NCBI GenBank assembly: GCA_038502055.1
Contig: JAXRKN010000044.1
Coordinates: 9,573,501-9,637,500 of the forward strand
Length of the DNA: 64,000 bases
Reading direction: 5' to 3'
Source: Tanytarsus gracilentus
Taxonomy: Eukaryota > Arthropoda > Insecta > Diptera > Chironomidae
A program made the position numbers and the translations under genes. The notes under the pieces were generated by a model. That model worked only from the letters and a program-made list of their open reading frames with translations, was not told the DNA's origin and ran no database searches. Of this stretch, positions 11,818 through 22,321 are shown piece by piece (positions within the stretch are counted from its first letter, which is position 1; every line of letters starts with the position of its first letter).

Positions 11818-12238
11818 AAATAACCACGCGCCGAGGGCGTAATTGAGAAAGAATTTTCATAAGCGATTCACCATCCGAACGACCCTCAAAATCAATGTAC
11901 TGCACCTGGCCTTTGATGTCGATAACTTTTCGACTGTTGATACATTTTGTGGGCTTTTCAATTGGCAAAATTTCCTCTTCCTTCTCCTTTTTAATATCTT
12001 CACCTTTAACCGCAGAATTTTCCTTATTATGATCATCCTGCAAGTCCATTCCTCCAATTTCATCGGGCTGAATAACTTCGCCATACTCGTCGAATCTCAT
12101 GCGCTCTTCTCGCAGCGGAAACATGGTATATTGTTTCTTGCTCGATTTAAAGAAACCCGAATGTGTTCGTCCCTCGGGTCTTACAACAATATCGTGTTTG
12201 CCAGTTATGACTTTCTCAATTTTTACATCATTTTCACT
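11818..12238 (-). pseudogene. Fragment of cleavage/polyadenylation factor CPSF2 (CPSF100)
   Basis: About 140 codons, free of stops, matching an internal part of CPSF2. Recognisable blocks are GKHDIVVRPEG, MFPLREERMRFDEYGEV, PTKCI and VQYIDFEGRSDGESL, the last followed by a KILSQLRPRRVV block that lines up with the conserved QMKPRQLIIV segment. Neither the metallo-beta-lactamase/beta-CASP part before it nor the conserved C-terminus after it is present nearby. The similarity stops just before an initiator-like motif of the secreted-protein gene, and the frame runs on into that gene. On its 5' side it abuts a 188-bp tandem array. A functional full-length CPSF2 is expected elsewhere in the genome; this looks like a relocated exon-sized piece. 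Confidence 0.8.
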
Positions 12239-12789
12239 TTAAAGTCAATGTTAGACGGTGATCCAAGCTTGGTCACCTCTTGAAGTGAGTAACCAATGAG
12301 TAGCTTTCTTGATTAGCTATCCATTAATACCTAAACATCTAGAATTTCCCTTCAACTTTGAATTTTTAAGACCATTTAAATGTAAACTGAATTTTAACGA
12401 TTTTTTATTTTTTCATCATTTTCACTTTAAAGTCAATGTTAGATGGTGATCCAAGCTTGGTCACCTCTTGAAGTGAGTAACCAATGAGTAGCTTTCTTGA
12501 TTAGCTATCCATTAATACCTAAACATCTAGAATTTCCCTTCAACTTTGAATTTTTAAGACCATTTAAATGTAAACTGAATTTTAACGATTTTTTATTTTT
12601 TCATCATTTTCACTTTAAAGTCAATGTTAGATGGTGATCCAAGCTTGGTCACCTCTTGAAGTGAGTAACCAATGAGTAGCTTTCTTGATTAGCTATCCAT
12701 TAATACCTAAACATCTAGAATTTCCCTTCAACTTTGAATTTTTAAGACCATTTAAATGTAAACTGAATTTTAACGATTTTTTATTTTTT
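12226..12789. repeat. Three tandem copies of a 188-bp unit
   Basis: The motif CATCATTTTCACTTTAAAG recurs at 12226, 12414 and 12602, exactly 188 bp apart, and a truncated fourth start (CATCA) is at 12790. Copies are nearly identical (for example GACGGTGATCC in the first against GATGGTGATCC in the others), so the expansion is recent. The array separates the CPSF2 fragment from the stop codon of the next gene. Confidence 0.97.
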
Positions 12790-12791
12790 CA

Positions 12792-13556
12792 TCAAACAGA
12801 ATTGACAATTTCCATCTCTCTTGTTGGTGGTCGAGGACCTTTGGTGACTTCATAAAAACTGTATTTTGAACAAAGTTCACCTCTTATCCTTGATTCAACG
12901 ACATCCTTGATGAATTGAACGCAACGCTCACGGCATCCCCATGTAATATTATTGCCAGCGATATAAATTTTTCTTACAGGTACTTTGTAAATAGGTGCAA
13001 GGCTCAGGAAGTCGTTGATTTTCGAGCGGAAGTGAACTGATCTCAAAGTTTTATCAAAACTCGTTGAATCGGGTGAAAAATTCGGTTCAAAATAAAAAAT
13101 TGAGTTGTCTTTGTAGAAGATCACATTTTGATGCCAATCTAAGGTATCTTCTCTGTTTTGTTGGGCAAACAAGTTTCTAGCTGTACTTGTGCTAGCATTG
13201 CTGTATGAATAAGCAAATGTATTTGCTCGAGTGTCCCTGTTGCTGCAAAGGAACATTGTGCCTGAAGTTCGCTGTAAATCCGACAACATTGCATGCGATA
13301 GTGCATATTGCTCGATGTTTTCTTGGGCCATGTCGCAGTAATTTTTTCTGTCATCGGCAGTCTTAAAGGTTATCTAAAAAGGGTTCAAAAAAGGTAACAG
13401 AATGGTGATTGTAAATTATAAATTTACCTCGAGTGGATATACAAACAAATTTGATAATATGTTGAGCTTTTTTAAAATGTTTTCCGACATATAATATCCA
13501 GAACTTGACGCGTCGCCATACGGAATGCCTTGCAGCTGGATCAATAAATTTTCCAT
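12792..13556 (-). CDS. Hypothetical protein, 236 residues
   Basis: Two exons on the minus strand, 13556-13428 (MENLLIQLQGIPYGDASSSG...) and 13373-12792, joined in phase 0. I do not recognise the family. The protein looks soluble, with no signal peptide or TM segment. It has aromatic-rich blocks (WHQNVIFYKDNSIFYFEP) and a Cys pair in WGCRERC. The stop codon lies two bases beyond the 188-bp array, so the array is in its 3' flank. Good donor (CTCGAG then GTAAAT) and acceptor (CCTTTTTAG) support the model. Confidence 0.55.
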
Positions 13557-14122
13557 TTGTTAAGACTGTTTACTGATTTGGATTGCTTACTTAGATAAAT
13601 GCGAAAAAAGTACATAAGATTTATCGTGGCTGAGAAATTTTATTTTCCTATAAAAAGCAGGTCTAAAAATCAGGGAATGCTACGCGAGTCTAGTTCATAG
13701 TTCATTTTCAAAGTGGCTAAAAGTCAGTTTTTTTAGTATTTGCTCTATCTTACTGAGCTTTTTATTTTTTTAAGACGAACCTACATGAATGGATTTTTAA
13801 TTTTTACTCTATCCTATAGCTGAAGCGAAAAGATCAAAAAAAATAAGTAAATAAAATACTCGTAACGTTTTTTTAAGAATTCAAAAATTTGTTTTAACGA
13901 TTAAAAAACAATTTAAAAAGTGAAGGTAGAAATTTTAATTTTTAGAAGTGAAGAATACAGAGAAAAGGATAAGGAAATGACACACATGTAGTTTAGAATA
14001 TCTCGAAAAAAAAATCTGATTTATACTTCTAAGTTCTTAGCAACCATGACCCATGACCCACCTGAATTTTACTCTTGAAATTACAATATATTTTCCAATT
14101 TTTATATTAATTTAACTAACTT

Positions 14123-14905
14123 TTAATTTTTTAATATTTTTCTAGTTGTTCTCTTTGGACTACGGTTCCTTTTTTCGGCTAATTTTTTTCGATCTCTCAA
14201 ATGAGTCATGATTAAATGATATCTTAAGCCGGGCGAACTTTTCTGACACATAATTGCAGTCCTTTGAGATTGTGCATCGATAAATTGTTTTCTGAAATTG
14301 GTTTTATGAAGACATTTCAAATTTTCCTCTGGCAATTTCCGTTCTTATCCACTCCTTATCATCGGGAAAAAGATATCTTGGTTTTTCAGTTTTTGCTTCT
14401 CGTTTGATTTCAGTTGATTCTTCACCCATATCAATGTCACTATGCTCTTGAATGCTTTAATATCAGCTATAATCTCATCGTCATCTTGCACGTTGTAAGT
14501 TGAATAGAAATAATTTTTATCGTCAGTTTCCGCGATTTTTTCATTTGTTCCATTAATACAGTCTTTCATGTAGTTTAGATAATTAGCAATTAGTTCGGTA
14601 TTGACATGTGGCAACATTAGACTAAAACAAAATATGATAAATTTAACTAATTTTAATTAATGCTCACATTACCAATTGTTGTGATGTGCTATGATATCAG
14701 TCTGATGTTCATCGATGAAGCGAAGGAGGTCACCATTATCTAGCTGTGTACGGTTATCAATTTCAACGGACAACTGAATGCCAAAACGTGAGTGATTTAG
14801 AAACTCTAAATCGATTTCACTTGACTCGATATTGCCGCACTGCTTGCATGTTACAGCTTCATTTAAAACTTCAAAGACATTCACGACGCTGGATGTGTCT
14901 TCCGT
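14123..14905 (-). pseudogene. Frameshifted gene remnant, zinc-finger-like tail
   Basis: Two stretches of similar style are joined by a clean intron (donor before 14673, acceptor after 14621). The upstream piece (TCKQCGNIESSEIDLEF...) has no ATG and meets a stop just 5'. In the downstream piece the coding frame changes near 14445-14455 and changes back near 14335-14340. Together these would read DIKAFK, then EHSDIDMGEE ... RYLFPDDKEWIRTE, then LPEENLKCLHKTNF ... GLRYHL ... THLRDRKKLAEKR. The last part resembles the helix of a C2H2 finger. Two compensating single-base shifts and the missing start suggest a decayed gene; sequencing errors are the alternative. Confidence 0.5.
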
Positions 14906-15100
14906 TAAAGTTGTTTAAATTTCGATTGATTTTTTCAAAGGGTAAATATATATTTTTACTTAGGGAAATTTCTTTTATGCAAGTACTCTCACAACGATTA
15001 AGAGAGACTATTTTTTGTGATATTTTTTTTATTCATATACATGTTTCTTATTTTTGAGAGAAGAAAAAAAGGCTTAATGGCACAAAATATATATCAATTT

Positions 15101-16046
15101 TCAGCGATGTGAGGCGCGAATGTGACGATTGAGATTTGTCTCTGATGAAAAGGTGAGAGCACAAACATGACAAGCATAAACTTCTTCTACTTCTTCTTCT
15201 ATCCACTCTTCAATGATCGCCTCCTCAACATTTTCGTTTCCTTCATTTTCAGTCGCCTGTGTGATTTCAACTCCTTCTTCTTCTTCTATCCACTCTTCAA
15301 TGATCGCCTCCTCAACATTTTCAGTCGCCTGTGTGGTTTCAACTCCTTCTAAAATTTTATGTTATTAAGCTTATTTTTTTTTAATAAACGCAATTATTTA
15401 CCAATCTCGATAACGCCGAGCTCAGCATAAAGCTCAGCCATAAAAGCTTCAGTAGCATTGGAGTGGACTCGAGCTTGATGTACCTTCAAAGTCAGTCCAT
15501 AATCAAATATTTTAAGGCATTCCTGGCAGGTGTAATGTCGCGCATAATTTGCAGAGTGGTTTGTTCTAAAATTTATTATTATTATTATCACTTTTTGTTA
15601 TTTTATTTTGCTTTATTTTACCGCATATGTTCCCGTAATCGGTGTTTACTTGGCATTTCCATAAAACAAATTTCACAGACCAACTTTTCCTCTCTCGCAT
15701 GATTTTTTTCGTGTGCAGTGAATTGGAATTTGTTGCTGGTAGAGAAAGTGCAGAGGCCACAGTTCAAAATCTGACATTTATGGGTGTAGCGCGCCGATTT
15801 TACACGTTGAACGTTGCATGTGGGACATTGCCAACGGTCGTTTGAGCACAATGACGTTGTTTGATGCCGCTTTAAATAGCTCAAAAGATCAAAACTCTTT
15901 CCACACTTGCAGTGATGTGGACCCAAATCACATTGTTCTTTTCTGATATGGCGCCGAAAGGTTATTGGGGATCGAAATCCTCGCTTGCAGTGTTTGCATT
16001 TGAAAGCTAACTTATCTTTCTCCGGTTTGCTGAGTGTAGGAGCCAT
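15101..16046 (-). CDS. C2H2 zinc-finger protein with duplicated acidic linker
   Basis: Three exons on the minus strand, 16046-15622, 15565-15402 and 15348-15101, joined in phase to give 278 residues. Fingers visible in order: CKHCKRGF...H, CKCGKSF...H, a degenerate CPTC...H, CGLCTFSTSNKFQFTAHEKNH, CEICFMEMPSKHRLREHM, CQECLKIFDYGLTLKVHQAR(VH), and a last one, CHVCALTF...H...H, at the C-terminus. Between fingers six and seven is a strongly acidic linker in which the block (EGVE-T/I-TQATEN ... VEEAIIEEWIEEE) occurs twice. Probable nuclear DNA-binding protein; target unknown. The start ATG follows stops in all frames and gives MAPTLSKPEKDKL. Confidence 0.82.
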
Positions 16047-16899
16047 TTTAAGAAATTATCCAAATAATTAATTTAACTTAACGCTTGTCGGAAGAAAGAA
16101 AGAAGAAGAAAGAAAGAAAAACGCGTTTCGACAAAAGGAGAAAAGTAAGAAGAAGATTGCGAATGGTTTTTCTTTTTATTAAACTTTTCTCAAGGGAAAA
16201 AAAATTTAATTATATTCCTAAACATTAATTAATGTTTGAGGGTGGTTTAGGAATTCCTTTTTTAATGTTTGTCCATTTGAAAGCATTAAAATTTAAATTA
16301 TATTGTAATTTCTGAATGACGTAGTTCGTTTTCGAATGAGACGTATCATATAAGAAATTTATTTAATAATAATTTTTTGGACGTTGCAGAGAAATTATAA
16401 ATTAGTTGATCAAAAGCTTCATACATGCACCAAAAAAACATTTTAATCATCATCCAACTGTACAAATGAAATTTCTAATTTTTCACATTGTCTCCACGCG
16501 TTCTATATTTATGCTGGATATAAACCCCTTATTTATTTATTTTATTATAAAATTGAAGAAGCATAAATATTTTAAACAATTAATTTTTTATTTGACACTT
16601 TTTTGGTATTTAGCTGTTAAATAATCGAGTTCTTATATCAACCATGTATACATTGAATTCTATATATATATATTTTTTTGTGCATAAAAAATAACAACAA
16701 CCAGGCGACTTATGAATTTGATGAATTAAAAATATTTATCTCACTTGAACGATTTTTTTATATTTTTTTTAATCATTCTTATTTTACTTTCCATAGCTTG
16801 ATGCTTTGCTTATTTTGGTCGATCCAATGGCATAGTTGAGAACTGAAATTTAAATTTAACGTTTAGTATATGCGCACAAAAAATAAATGTTTACTTACT
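16047..16899. other. Intergenic, no gene seen
   Basis: AT-rich sequence with an A/G-rich run (about 16090-16160) and a short TA repeat near 16660. No coding signal on either strand. Confidence 0.5.
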
Positions 16900-17576
16900 T
16901 TAGGAACGATCAGAACGGCGATGATGAGATGAACTCGGACGGTGGTGATAAAATTCATCATCATCATCATCACGATTGTAGTTCTTCTTCTTTGGCATTG
17001 ACTTATTGTTGACCTTCATCATCTGCTTCTTTTGAGGCGGAGGAGATGTTGGAGTTGATAATCTCTTTTTTGGTTGTGATGCTGCTGGCTTTACAGGCTA
17101 AAACAAAAAAGGCAGAGTTAAATAAATGGTAATTTTTGTAAATGAATACTTACATTATTGAGTTGGTTCAGTCTTTTTCGTGCAAGTGCGAGAGTATAGA
17201 ACTTATAGATCTGCAACTCTGGGTTTAAGCACTGAAAAGAAATGATTTGACTTCAATTAAAAACATCCAGTAGACAAAAACAAAAATCTCTCACCTCGAT
17301 GCTTGTTGCAAGTGTTCTCAATTTTATTTTTTCTCGCAATTCCTCGTTACCCCAGATGATCTCGGCATGAAGATCATCGAGATCCTTTAGCTCCTTTACG
17401 ACTTCATCAACAAGTGCTTTGGCTTTTGGCATTTTTTGTGAAATGTCCAATAATTTTTTATAATAATTTTTCTTTTTAATTTTGTCACTCTCGTCGAATT
17501 CCAGCTCTTCTTCTTCTTCTGCTGCTGCTGCTGCTGCTGGTTGTTGTTGTTGTTGTTGCTGCTGCTTTTCACTCAT
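16900..17576 (-). CDS. Hypothetical coiled-coil protein with poly-Q/A/E start
   Basis: Three exons on the minus strand, 17576-17295, 17231-17154 and 17097-16900, all phase 0, giving 185 residues. Residues 3-26 are runs of Gln, Ala and Glu coded by repetitive DNA. Residues 30-120 are charged and helical with a coiled-coil look (KNYYKKLLDISQKMPKAKAL ... ELREKIKLRTL ... LQIYKFYTLALARKRLNQL). The tail is basic and disordered with five consecutive Asp and a His/Ser/Arg end. I do not recognise the family; the helical core followed by a basic tail would suit a small nuclear scaffold subunit, but that is a guess. Confidence 0.68.
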
Positions 17577-17716
17577 TTTTGTGCGTTTAACTAATTAATT
17601 AATTTTTGTTCACTTCACTTTTCAGTTGAGTTTTCAGTTTTTTTTAGGTTGTGTAAGTTTTAAATTTTTGAAAACCGTTATGTAATCAATTTTTGGTTTG
17701 GTGAAATTAATTAGCT

Positions 17717-17819
17717 TTAATTAACGTCGATTTGATTTATTTATTTTTCCTAAACATTCTTTATGTGAAAATCAATGTTAAGGAAGCAAAAATAAATAAA
17801 TCAAATCGACGTTAATTAA
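17717..17819. repeat. 32-bp perfect inverted repeat with 39-bp spacer
   Basis: Left arm 17717-17748 (TTAATTAACGTCGATTTGAT...) is the exact reverse complement of right arm 17788-17819. Partial similarity continues outward (TTAG/CTAA) and inward. Such a foldback is typical of a small MITE. A separate 9-bp stem hairpin, AACTGTCGA ... TCGACAGTT, follows at 17853-17876. Confidence 0.93.
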
Positions 17820-17997
17820 TTCTAATTAAGGACAAAATAATAAGAGCTTTCGAACTGTCGACAAAAATCGACAGTTTGATTTTCTAAAAAAATTAAAAAC
17901 ACGCAAAAAATTAAAATTATTAAATTATCCACAAATAACGCGATAAAGTAATTTAATTATTTTATATAATATTTAACAAACAAAAAATAAGTCTGAA

Positions 17998-20900
17998 ATG
18001 AATGAATATTCATCAAACTATGAGCCAATTGGTATGGATATAGATTTATCCAATCCACCAATTGGCCATAATTTTTTAAGCATTGATGAATTATGGCAAG
18101 AACATTCCAAAATCGCCTTAAGTCCTTTTAAGGACTTACTGGCTGATAAGGCTGATGATCTTGCTGATTTGGGAATCAAGCTCAAAAGTGAAAAAAAGAA
18201 GAAGAAAAAAATGGCATCTTCTATTGGTCGTGCAAAAGGCCAAGCTAGTGAAGAAGTGAGATTTAATATCTCTTCCTTCACTTCAAGTGTATGGGCAAAA
18301 AATAAGGAACTTTTCGGAGATCTCTTTGGGCCATCTGTCGGAATGACAAGTGCTGAACTCATGTTGGCTATGAAAGGTTGTCACTGGAAACAAGTTAATA
18401 CTGCAACTCATAACTTTTTAACTTCAGCGAGTAAGTTTTTTATTGATCAAATTTTAAAATAATAAATCACATGTGTCAGAAATTTATTGAAAAGAGACTT
18501 TTTAAATATTATTAATTAAAGTGTCGGTATATTCCTTCAACAAAACCATCGAATAATTATTTGCTTAATTTCATTACATCCTGAAGATTGTATGACATTA
18601 ATTTTCTATTTAATGCATCAATTAATCGCTTCCTCAATGTTTATTAACATCACGACAATCATCGCATGCTTGATAAATCATTTCGGTTAGGATGTAAGAT
18701 TTTCCCTTTCGGAAACTGCCTTATCGGAAAATTCACCCACACCGACGAGTCGAAGTAAATTTTTTCTGAGCGAGTCCAACCCACCTGATGGTAATCTTCC
18801 GCCCGCCTGATGCATTTTCATGACAATATCAAACGCATGATGTGAGAGAGTTTTCAGTGCTTTTGATCCTTCAGCAAGTTGTTCAATATAGAGAGTGATA
18901 AAGTTCTCGAGTTTTTCACGGCATTTATGTTCCTCTGGAAGAATTTCACAAATATTCCAATTCATTTCCAGTGCGAGCTCTTCATCTTCAATATAAAAAT
19001 AATCATTATTTTAATTTAATTAAAAAATATAAAAAATTAAATCTTATCTGTTCACTCTCGCTCTCTCTCCCGTCAATTCTTTTGATACTTCTAAAAGTTA
19101 AATTTAATGAAATGAGCTTAAATAAAATTTTAACTCACCTGTTTAAGATCAATTTCAACGTGAACAATTGAATTCGTGACTCTAATTGAAATTTTCACTT
19201 TTTCTTTTGAAATTTAATCCACTCAATAAGCTCTTCTTTTGTTGAACGAAAGCTTGCTTCAACAGGTTTAGCTGCCGCTGTAAACATTTCGTTAATTCTA
19301 AAAAGATACAGAGTTAGTAAATATTCTTTTGATTCAACTTACCGATAATTTAAAAATTGTCTTGCTCAATTCATATTCCGAATTTTTTTTGCATTTTGAA
19401 TTTTCTTCTTCTTCTTCTTCTTTCGTACAAGGGGTGTAAACTAGAAATATTTTAATTTTTTTTCGTATGAACTTTTTATAAATTTAAATGCAAAGTGCAT
19501 GAATTCCAACCCTTGATTTTTGTATGGGAAAAGTGAAAAATAGATTTTCTGACTATATGAGAAAGAAATTATATGTAATATGATATATCAAAATGAGCAT
19601 TGATTTAATTAAAACATAACTGCATAATTTCATTTTTCAAGAAAATTCAAATGAACTCGGAAATTGTCCCCACACGCATACAATAAATTTACGCGGCCGA
19701 GTGTGACAGGCGTGTGACATGAAAGCGACATGGAGTATGACAAAATTTCTATGCGTGAGAGCGCAAATATTTTTGATTTGTGAGTTCATTTGAATTTTCA
19801 TGGGAAATCTAATTATGCAGAAATGTTTTAATCAATTCAATGCACGTTCCAATACCTTATTTCTTTGATGTTTTCTTTCTTGTTTAGCCAGGAAATGCAA
19901 ATAATATTTTACTAGTACAAAATTGTAGTGCAACATGTTCTCAATAGATGATGATGATGATATAATATAAATGCTTATGACTTCAAACTTTTATAATCTT
20001 TAGTACAATCGATATCTAATTTAAACCTGATGAATATTTATAATTGTATTTTAATTTGAATTTCTGACACGTGTGAATTAATTAAAAATATCCTATATGC
20101 AATTTAGACACCATGTCAATAAATTTAATCTATTTTTTATTTTATTTACAGATGAAAAGCCAAAAGATTGCCATTGTCGATACTGCATAGAAATGCAAAA
20201 TTTCCAGCAAGAGCTCAAAAATGTTGCTGTAACAACTGCTTCGATATTAAGGACGAATTTCTCATCAAACATTGACGCTTTGGCAATTCTAGCGCCAAGT
20301 GTCCCTCATGAATCAACATCAATGGATGTTGAAAATGAACAGCTTGATGAGTATGAGGGTCACAATGTTCAGTTTAATGCTGAATATGATGAACCTGTTC
20401 ACGAGGAAGTCGTTCCATTTATCCAGTTTAATGCTGATAATGGTAATGATGAGTATGAAGGTCACAATGCTCAGTTTAATGCTGACATTGATGAACCTGT
20501 CAATGCAGAAATGGATCTCATTGATCAGTTTAATGCTGATAATGGTGATCTTTCAGACAATGAGCCAGTTGAATTTGACCAGCTCAATAATGTTGATGAC
20601 TTAATGCGAGAGCATGGTTTTCAAGAGGTCAATGAAGAGCAAAATGATGAGGGAGTTGGTCAGTTTAATGCTGACGATGTCGTTATCGATAATGTAAATG
20701 GTCGACTGTTTCTTAATGAAAGTCGAGGTGTTGCTGCAATTATTTATCACAACTCTTTGTCTTGTGAAGCAACAATGGCTGCGATTGATGGATCGTTAAC
20801 TCGAGATACAAACCACATCAATCCTATACTTGTATGTATCTACACTGAGGATGGTGGAAAATATTATTTCACTGTCACCATGCGTCCATATGCACCAGCC

Positions 20901-22076
20901 GATTATAATCAGCATTCGGCTTGGATGGTAACATCAATCGAGAGGTTAAGAGATGAGCTTACTGGGCTTCAAATCATAACTCTTGGTTGTGTAAGTGACT
21001 ACATGGAGAGTTATGTGACGTTAGTCCAAACTCTTCCAGCTATTCCGCGCGTGTCTGCCATCTGCCACCTTATCGATCGTTTTGTGTTTTTGCTATCACC
21101 GAATGAAACTAATCGACGTGAATTTACATTCATCGACGATGATGGCATTGAGATTCTTGTGAGACCCTACAGATTGAAAAATTTATGTATGGCTGACAAC
21201 GAAATCTACGACGACGGAACATTGAGTAAAAACTTTGCTAAGCGCATTTGGAAGTATCTCAATGCACAAAGGTCAGAAAATTGCAACTTTGGATTTCTGA
21301 AAAAATATCCTCAGGGAGTGTTGCAAAATTATTTTGCACATTTTGCTGGCAATGAGCGTGGAGCAAGAGGCACTGCATTGAACCTTAATTGGCAAAGATT
21401 GTGTATCGTGGCAGAATTGCTAGTTACACTTTTAAATCTGCAAAATGTGATAAATGCGCCAATTAATGCTTTCAATCAATCGCTTAATGTCATAAATAGA
21501 CAAGTGATTCAAGATGCAGCAAATTTTATTGAGAACATCACAGTGCCAAGTGCTCTGTTTGCGGATAATAAGCTTTCAAGGGATCTTGTTAGTAGTCTAA
21601 GATTTGTGATCGAAATTCATGATAATCATCCAAATCTTGACATTCGTTTGCTTGATGGTTCTATTGATCTACACTATGGCATTGCTGAAAAATTAAAAAC
21701 AAACAACGCTAGAAATTTACCAAACGCAATGGGTATAATCGATGCATTGGGTACAAATTTGAGTGTCACTGGTAACTCGTTCTTTTCAAATCGAGAATAT
21801 TTAATTCGTCCACAGCCACTTTTCCTCGATATTCTCTATATTGATGATGATGATGATGCTTTAGAGCCTGATGGAAATCAAGTGTTCGATGAGTTACGAA
21901 ATAGATTTCCTGCAGATGTTTTTGCTGGTATGGATGATGAAGTTATTAATAGTGCACTCGAAATTTATAATCATACTTTGCAAAATGGTGGCACGCAATT
22001 TTATTTCCATCCAATTCAAGCTGTCGATTTGCTTGTTAGGGAACTAGCTCGACGTACTTTAAGTGAGGAGGAGTAA
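17998..22076 (+). CDS. Large hypothetical protein with QFNAD repeats, possibly transposase-derived
   Basis: Proposed two exons: 17998-18430 (donor GTAAGT) and 20152-22076 (acceptor TTTATTTACAG). Both are phase 1, giving 785 residues. The second exon alone is open from an in-frame ATG at 20097, so the link to exon 1 rests on matching phase and splice sites. Exon 1: Lys-rich linker, then a folded-looking block (FGDLFGPSVGMTSAELMLAM ... HWKQVN). Exon 2: Cys cluster CHCRYC, an acidic region with six QFNA(D/E) repeats, then a globular part. The segment IDGSL ... LQIITLGCVSDYMESYV ... ICHLIDRFV recalls the RNase-H-like D ... TDN ... C-x2-H layout of hAT-type transposases. No clear dimerisation motif is seen at the C-terminus. 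If derived from a transposase it is diverged and possibly domesticated. Family assignment is weak; coding status is strong. Confidence 0.65.
18687..18965 (-). CDS. Hypothetical protein or gene fragment in the intron of the QFNAD-repeat gene
   Basis: Open frame of 92 codons starting MNWNICEILPEEHKCREKL and ending SERENLTS. It is helical and looks coding (GGRLPSGGLDSLRKNLL). The frame stays open to about 18985, where an AG border occurs. A second open stretch on the same strand at about 19137-19305 (FTAAAKPVEASFRSTKEEL...) could be an upstream exon, but the phases of the two do not match with the visible splice sites. Either a border is missed or the gene is broken. Family not recognised. Confidence 0.4.
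   Translation of the reverse strand: MNWNICEILPEEHKCREKLENFITLYIEQLAEGSKALKTLSHHAFDIVMKMHQAGGRLPSGGLDSLRKNLLRLVGVGEFSDKAVSERENLTS
19597..19843. repeat. 62-bp imperfect inverted repeat, MITE-like
   Basis: Left arm 19597-19658 (GCATTGATTTAATTAAAACA ... AAATGAACTC) pairs with right arm 19782-19843 at most positions. The 123-bp spacer is richer in GC (ACGCGGCCGAGTGTGACAGG). It lies inside the intron proposed for the QFNAD-repeat gene. No transposase is attached, so a non-autonomous foldback or MITE is the simplest reading. Confidence 0.88.
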
Positions 22077-22321
22077 AGTTGCATATGAAAATTAATTGCA
22101 GGTTATGTTTAAATTAAAATTCATGTTTAAGACATAAATTTTAAGTAATGATAGAGTAGAGTCTTAAGTGGGTGGGTCGGTGGGAAACTTAAGAATATTT
22201 TTTTAAACTCAAAAAATTTTCAATTTAAATTTTCGGTTATTTTCTATAAGAGGTATGTATGTATTCTTTATTCTTTCTTAATTATTTTAGGAAATTTTCA
22301 TAGATTTACATAAATTTGCAG

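Noticed and set aside
11843..12283. 146-codon open frame on the plus strand
   Set aside because: It is antisense to the CPSF2-like fragment, whose protein similarity decides the strand.
15167..15352. Phe/Ser-rich frame on the plus strand
   Set aside because: It is the complement of the duplicated Glu-rich zinc-finger linker.
20299..20604. Met/Leu-rich overlapping frame on the plus strand
   Set aside because: It is a frame shadow of the QFNAD repeats.
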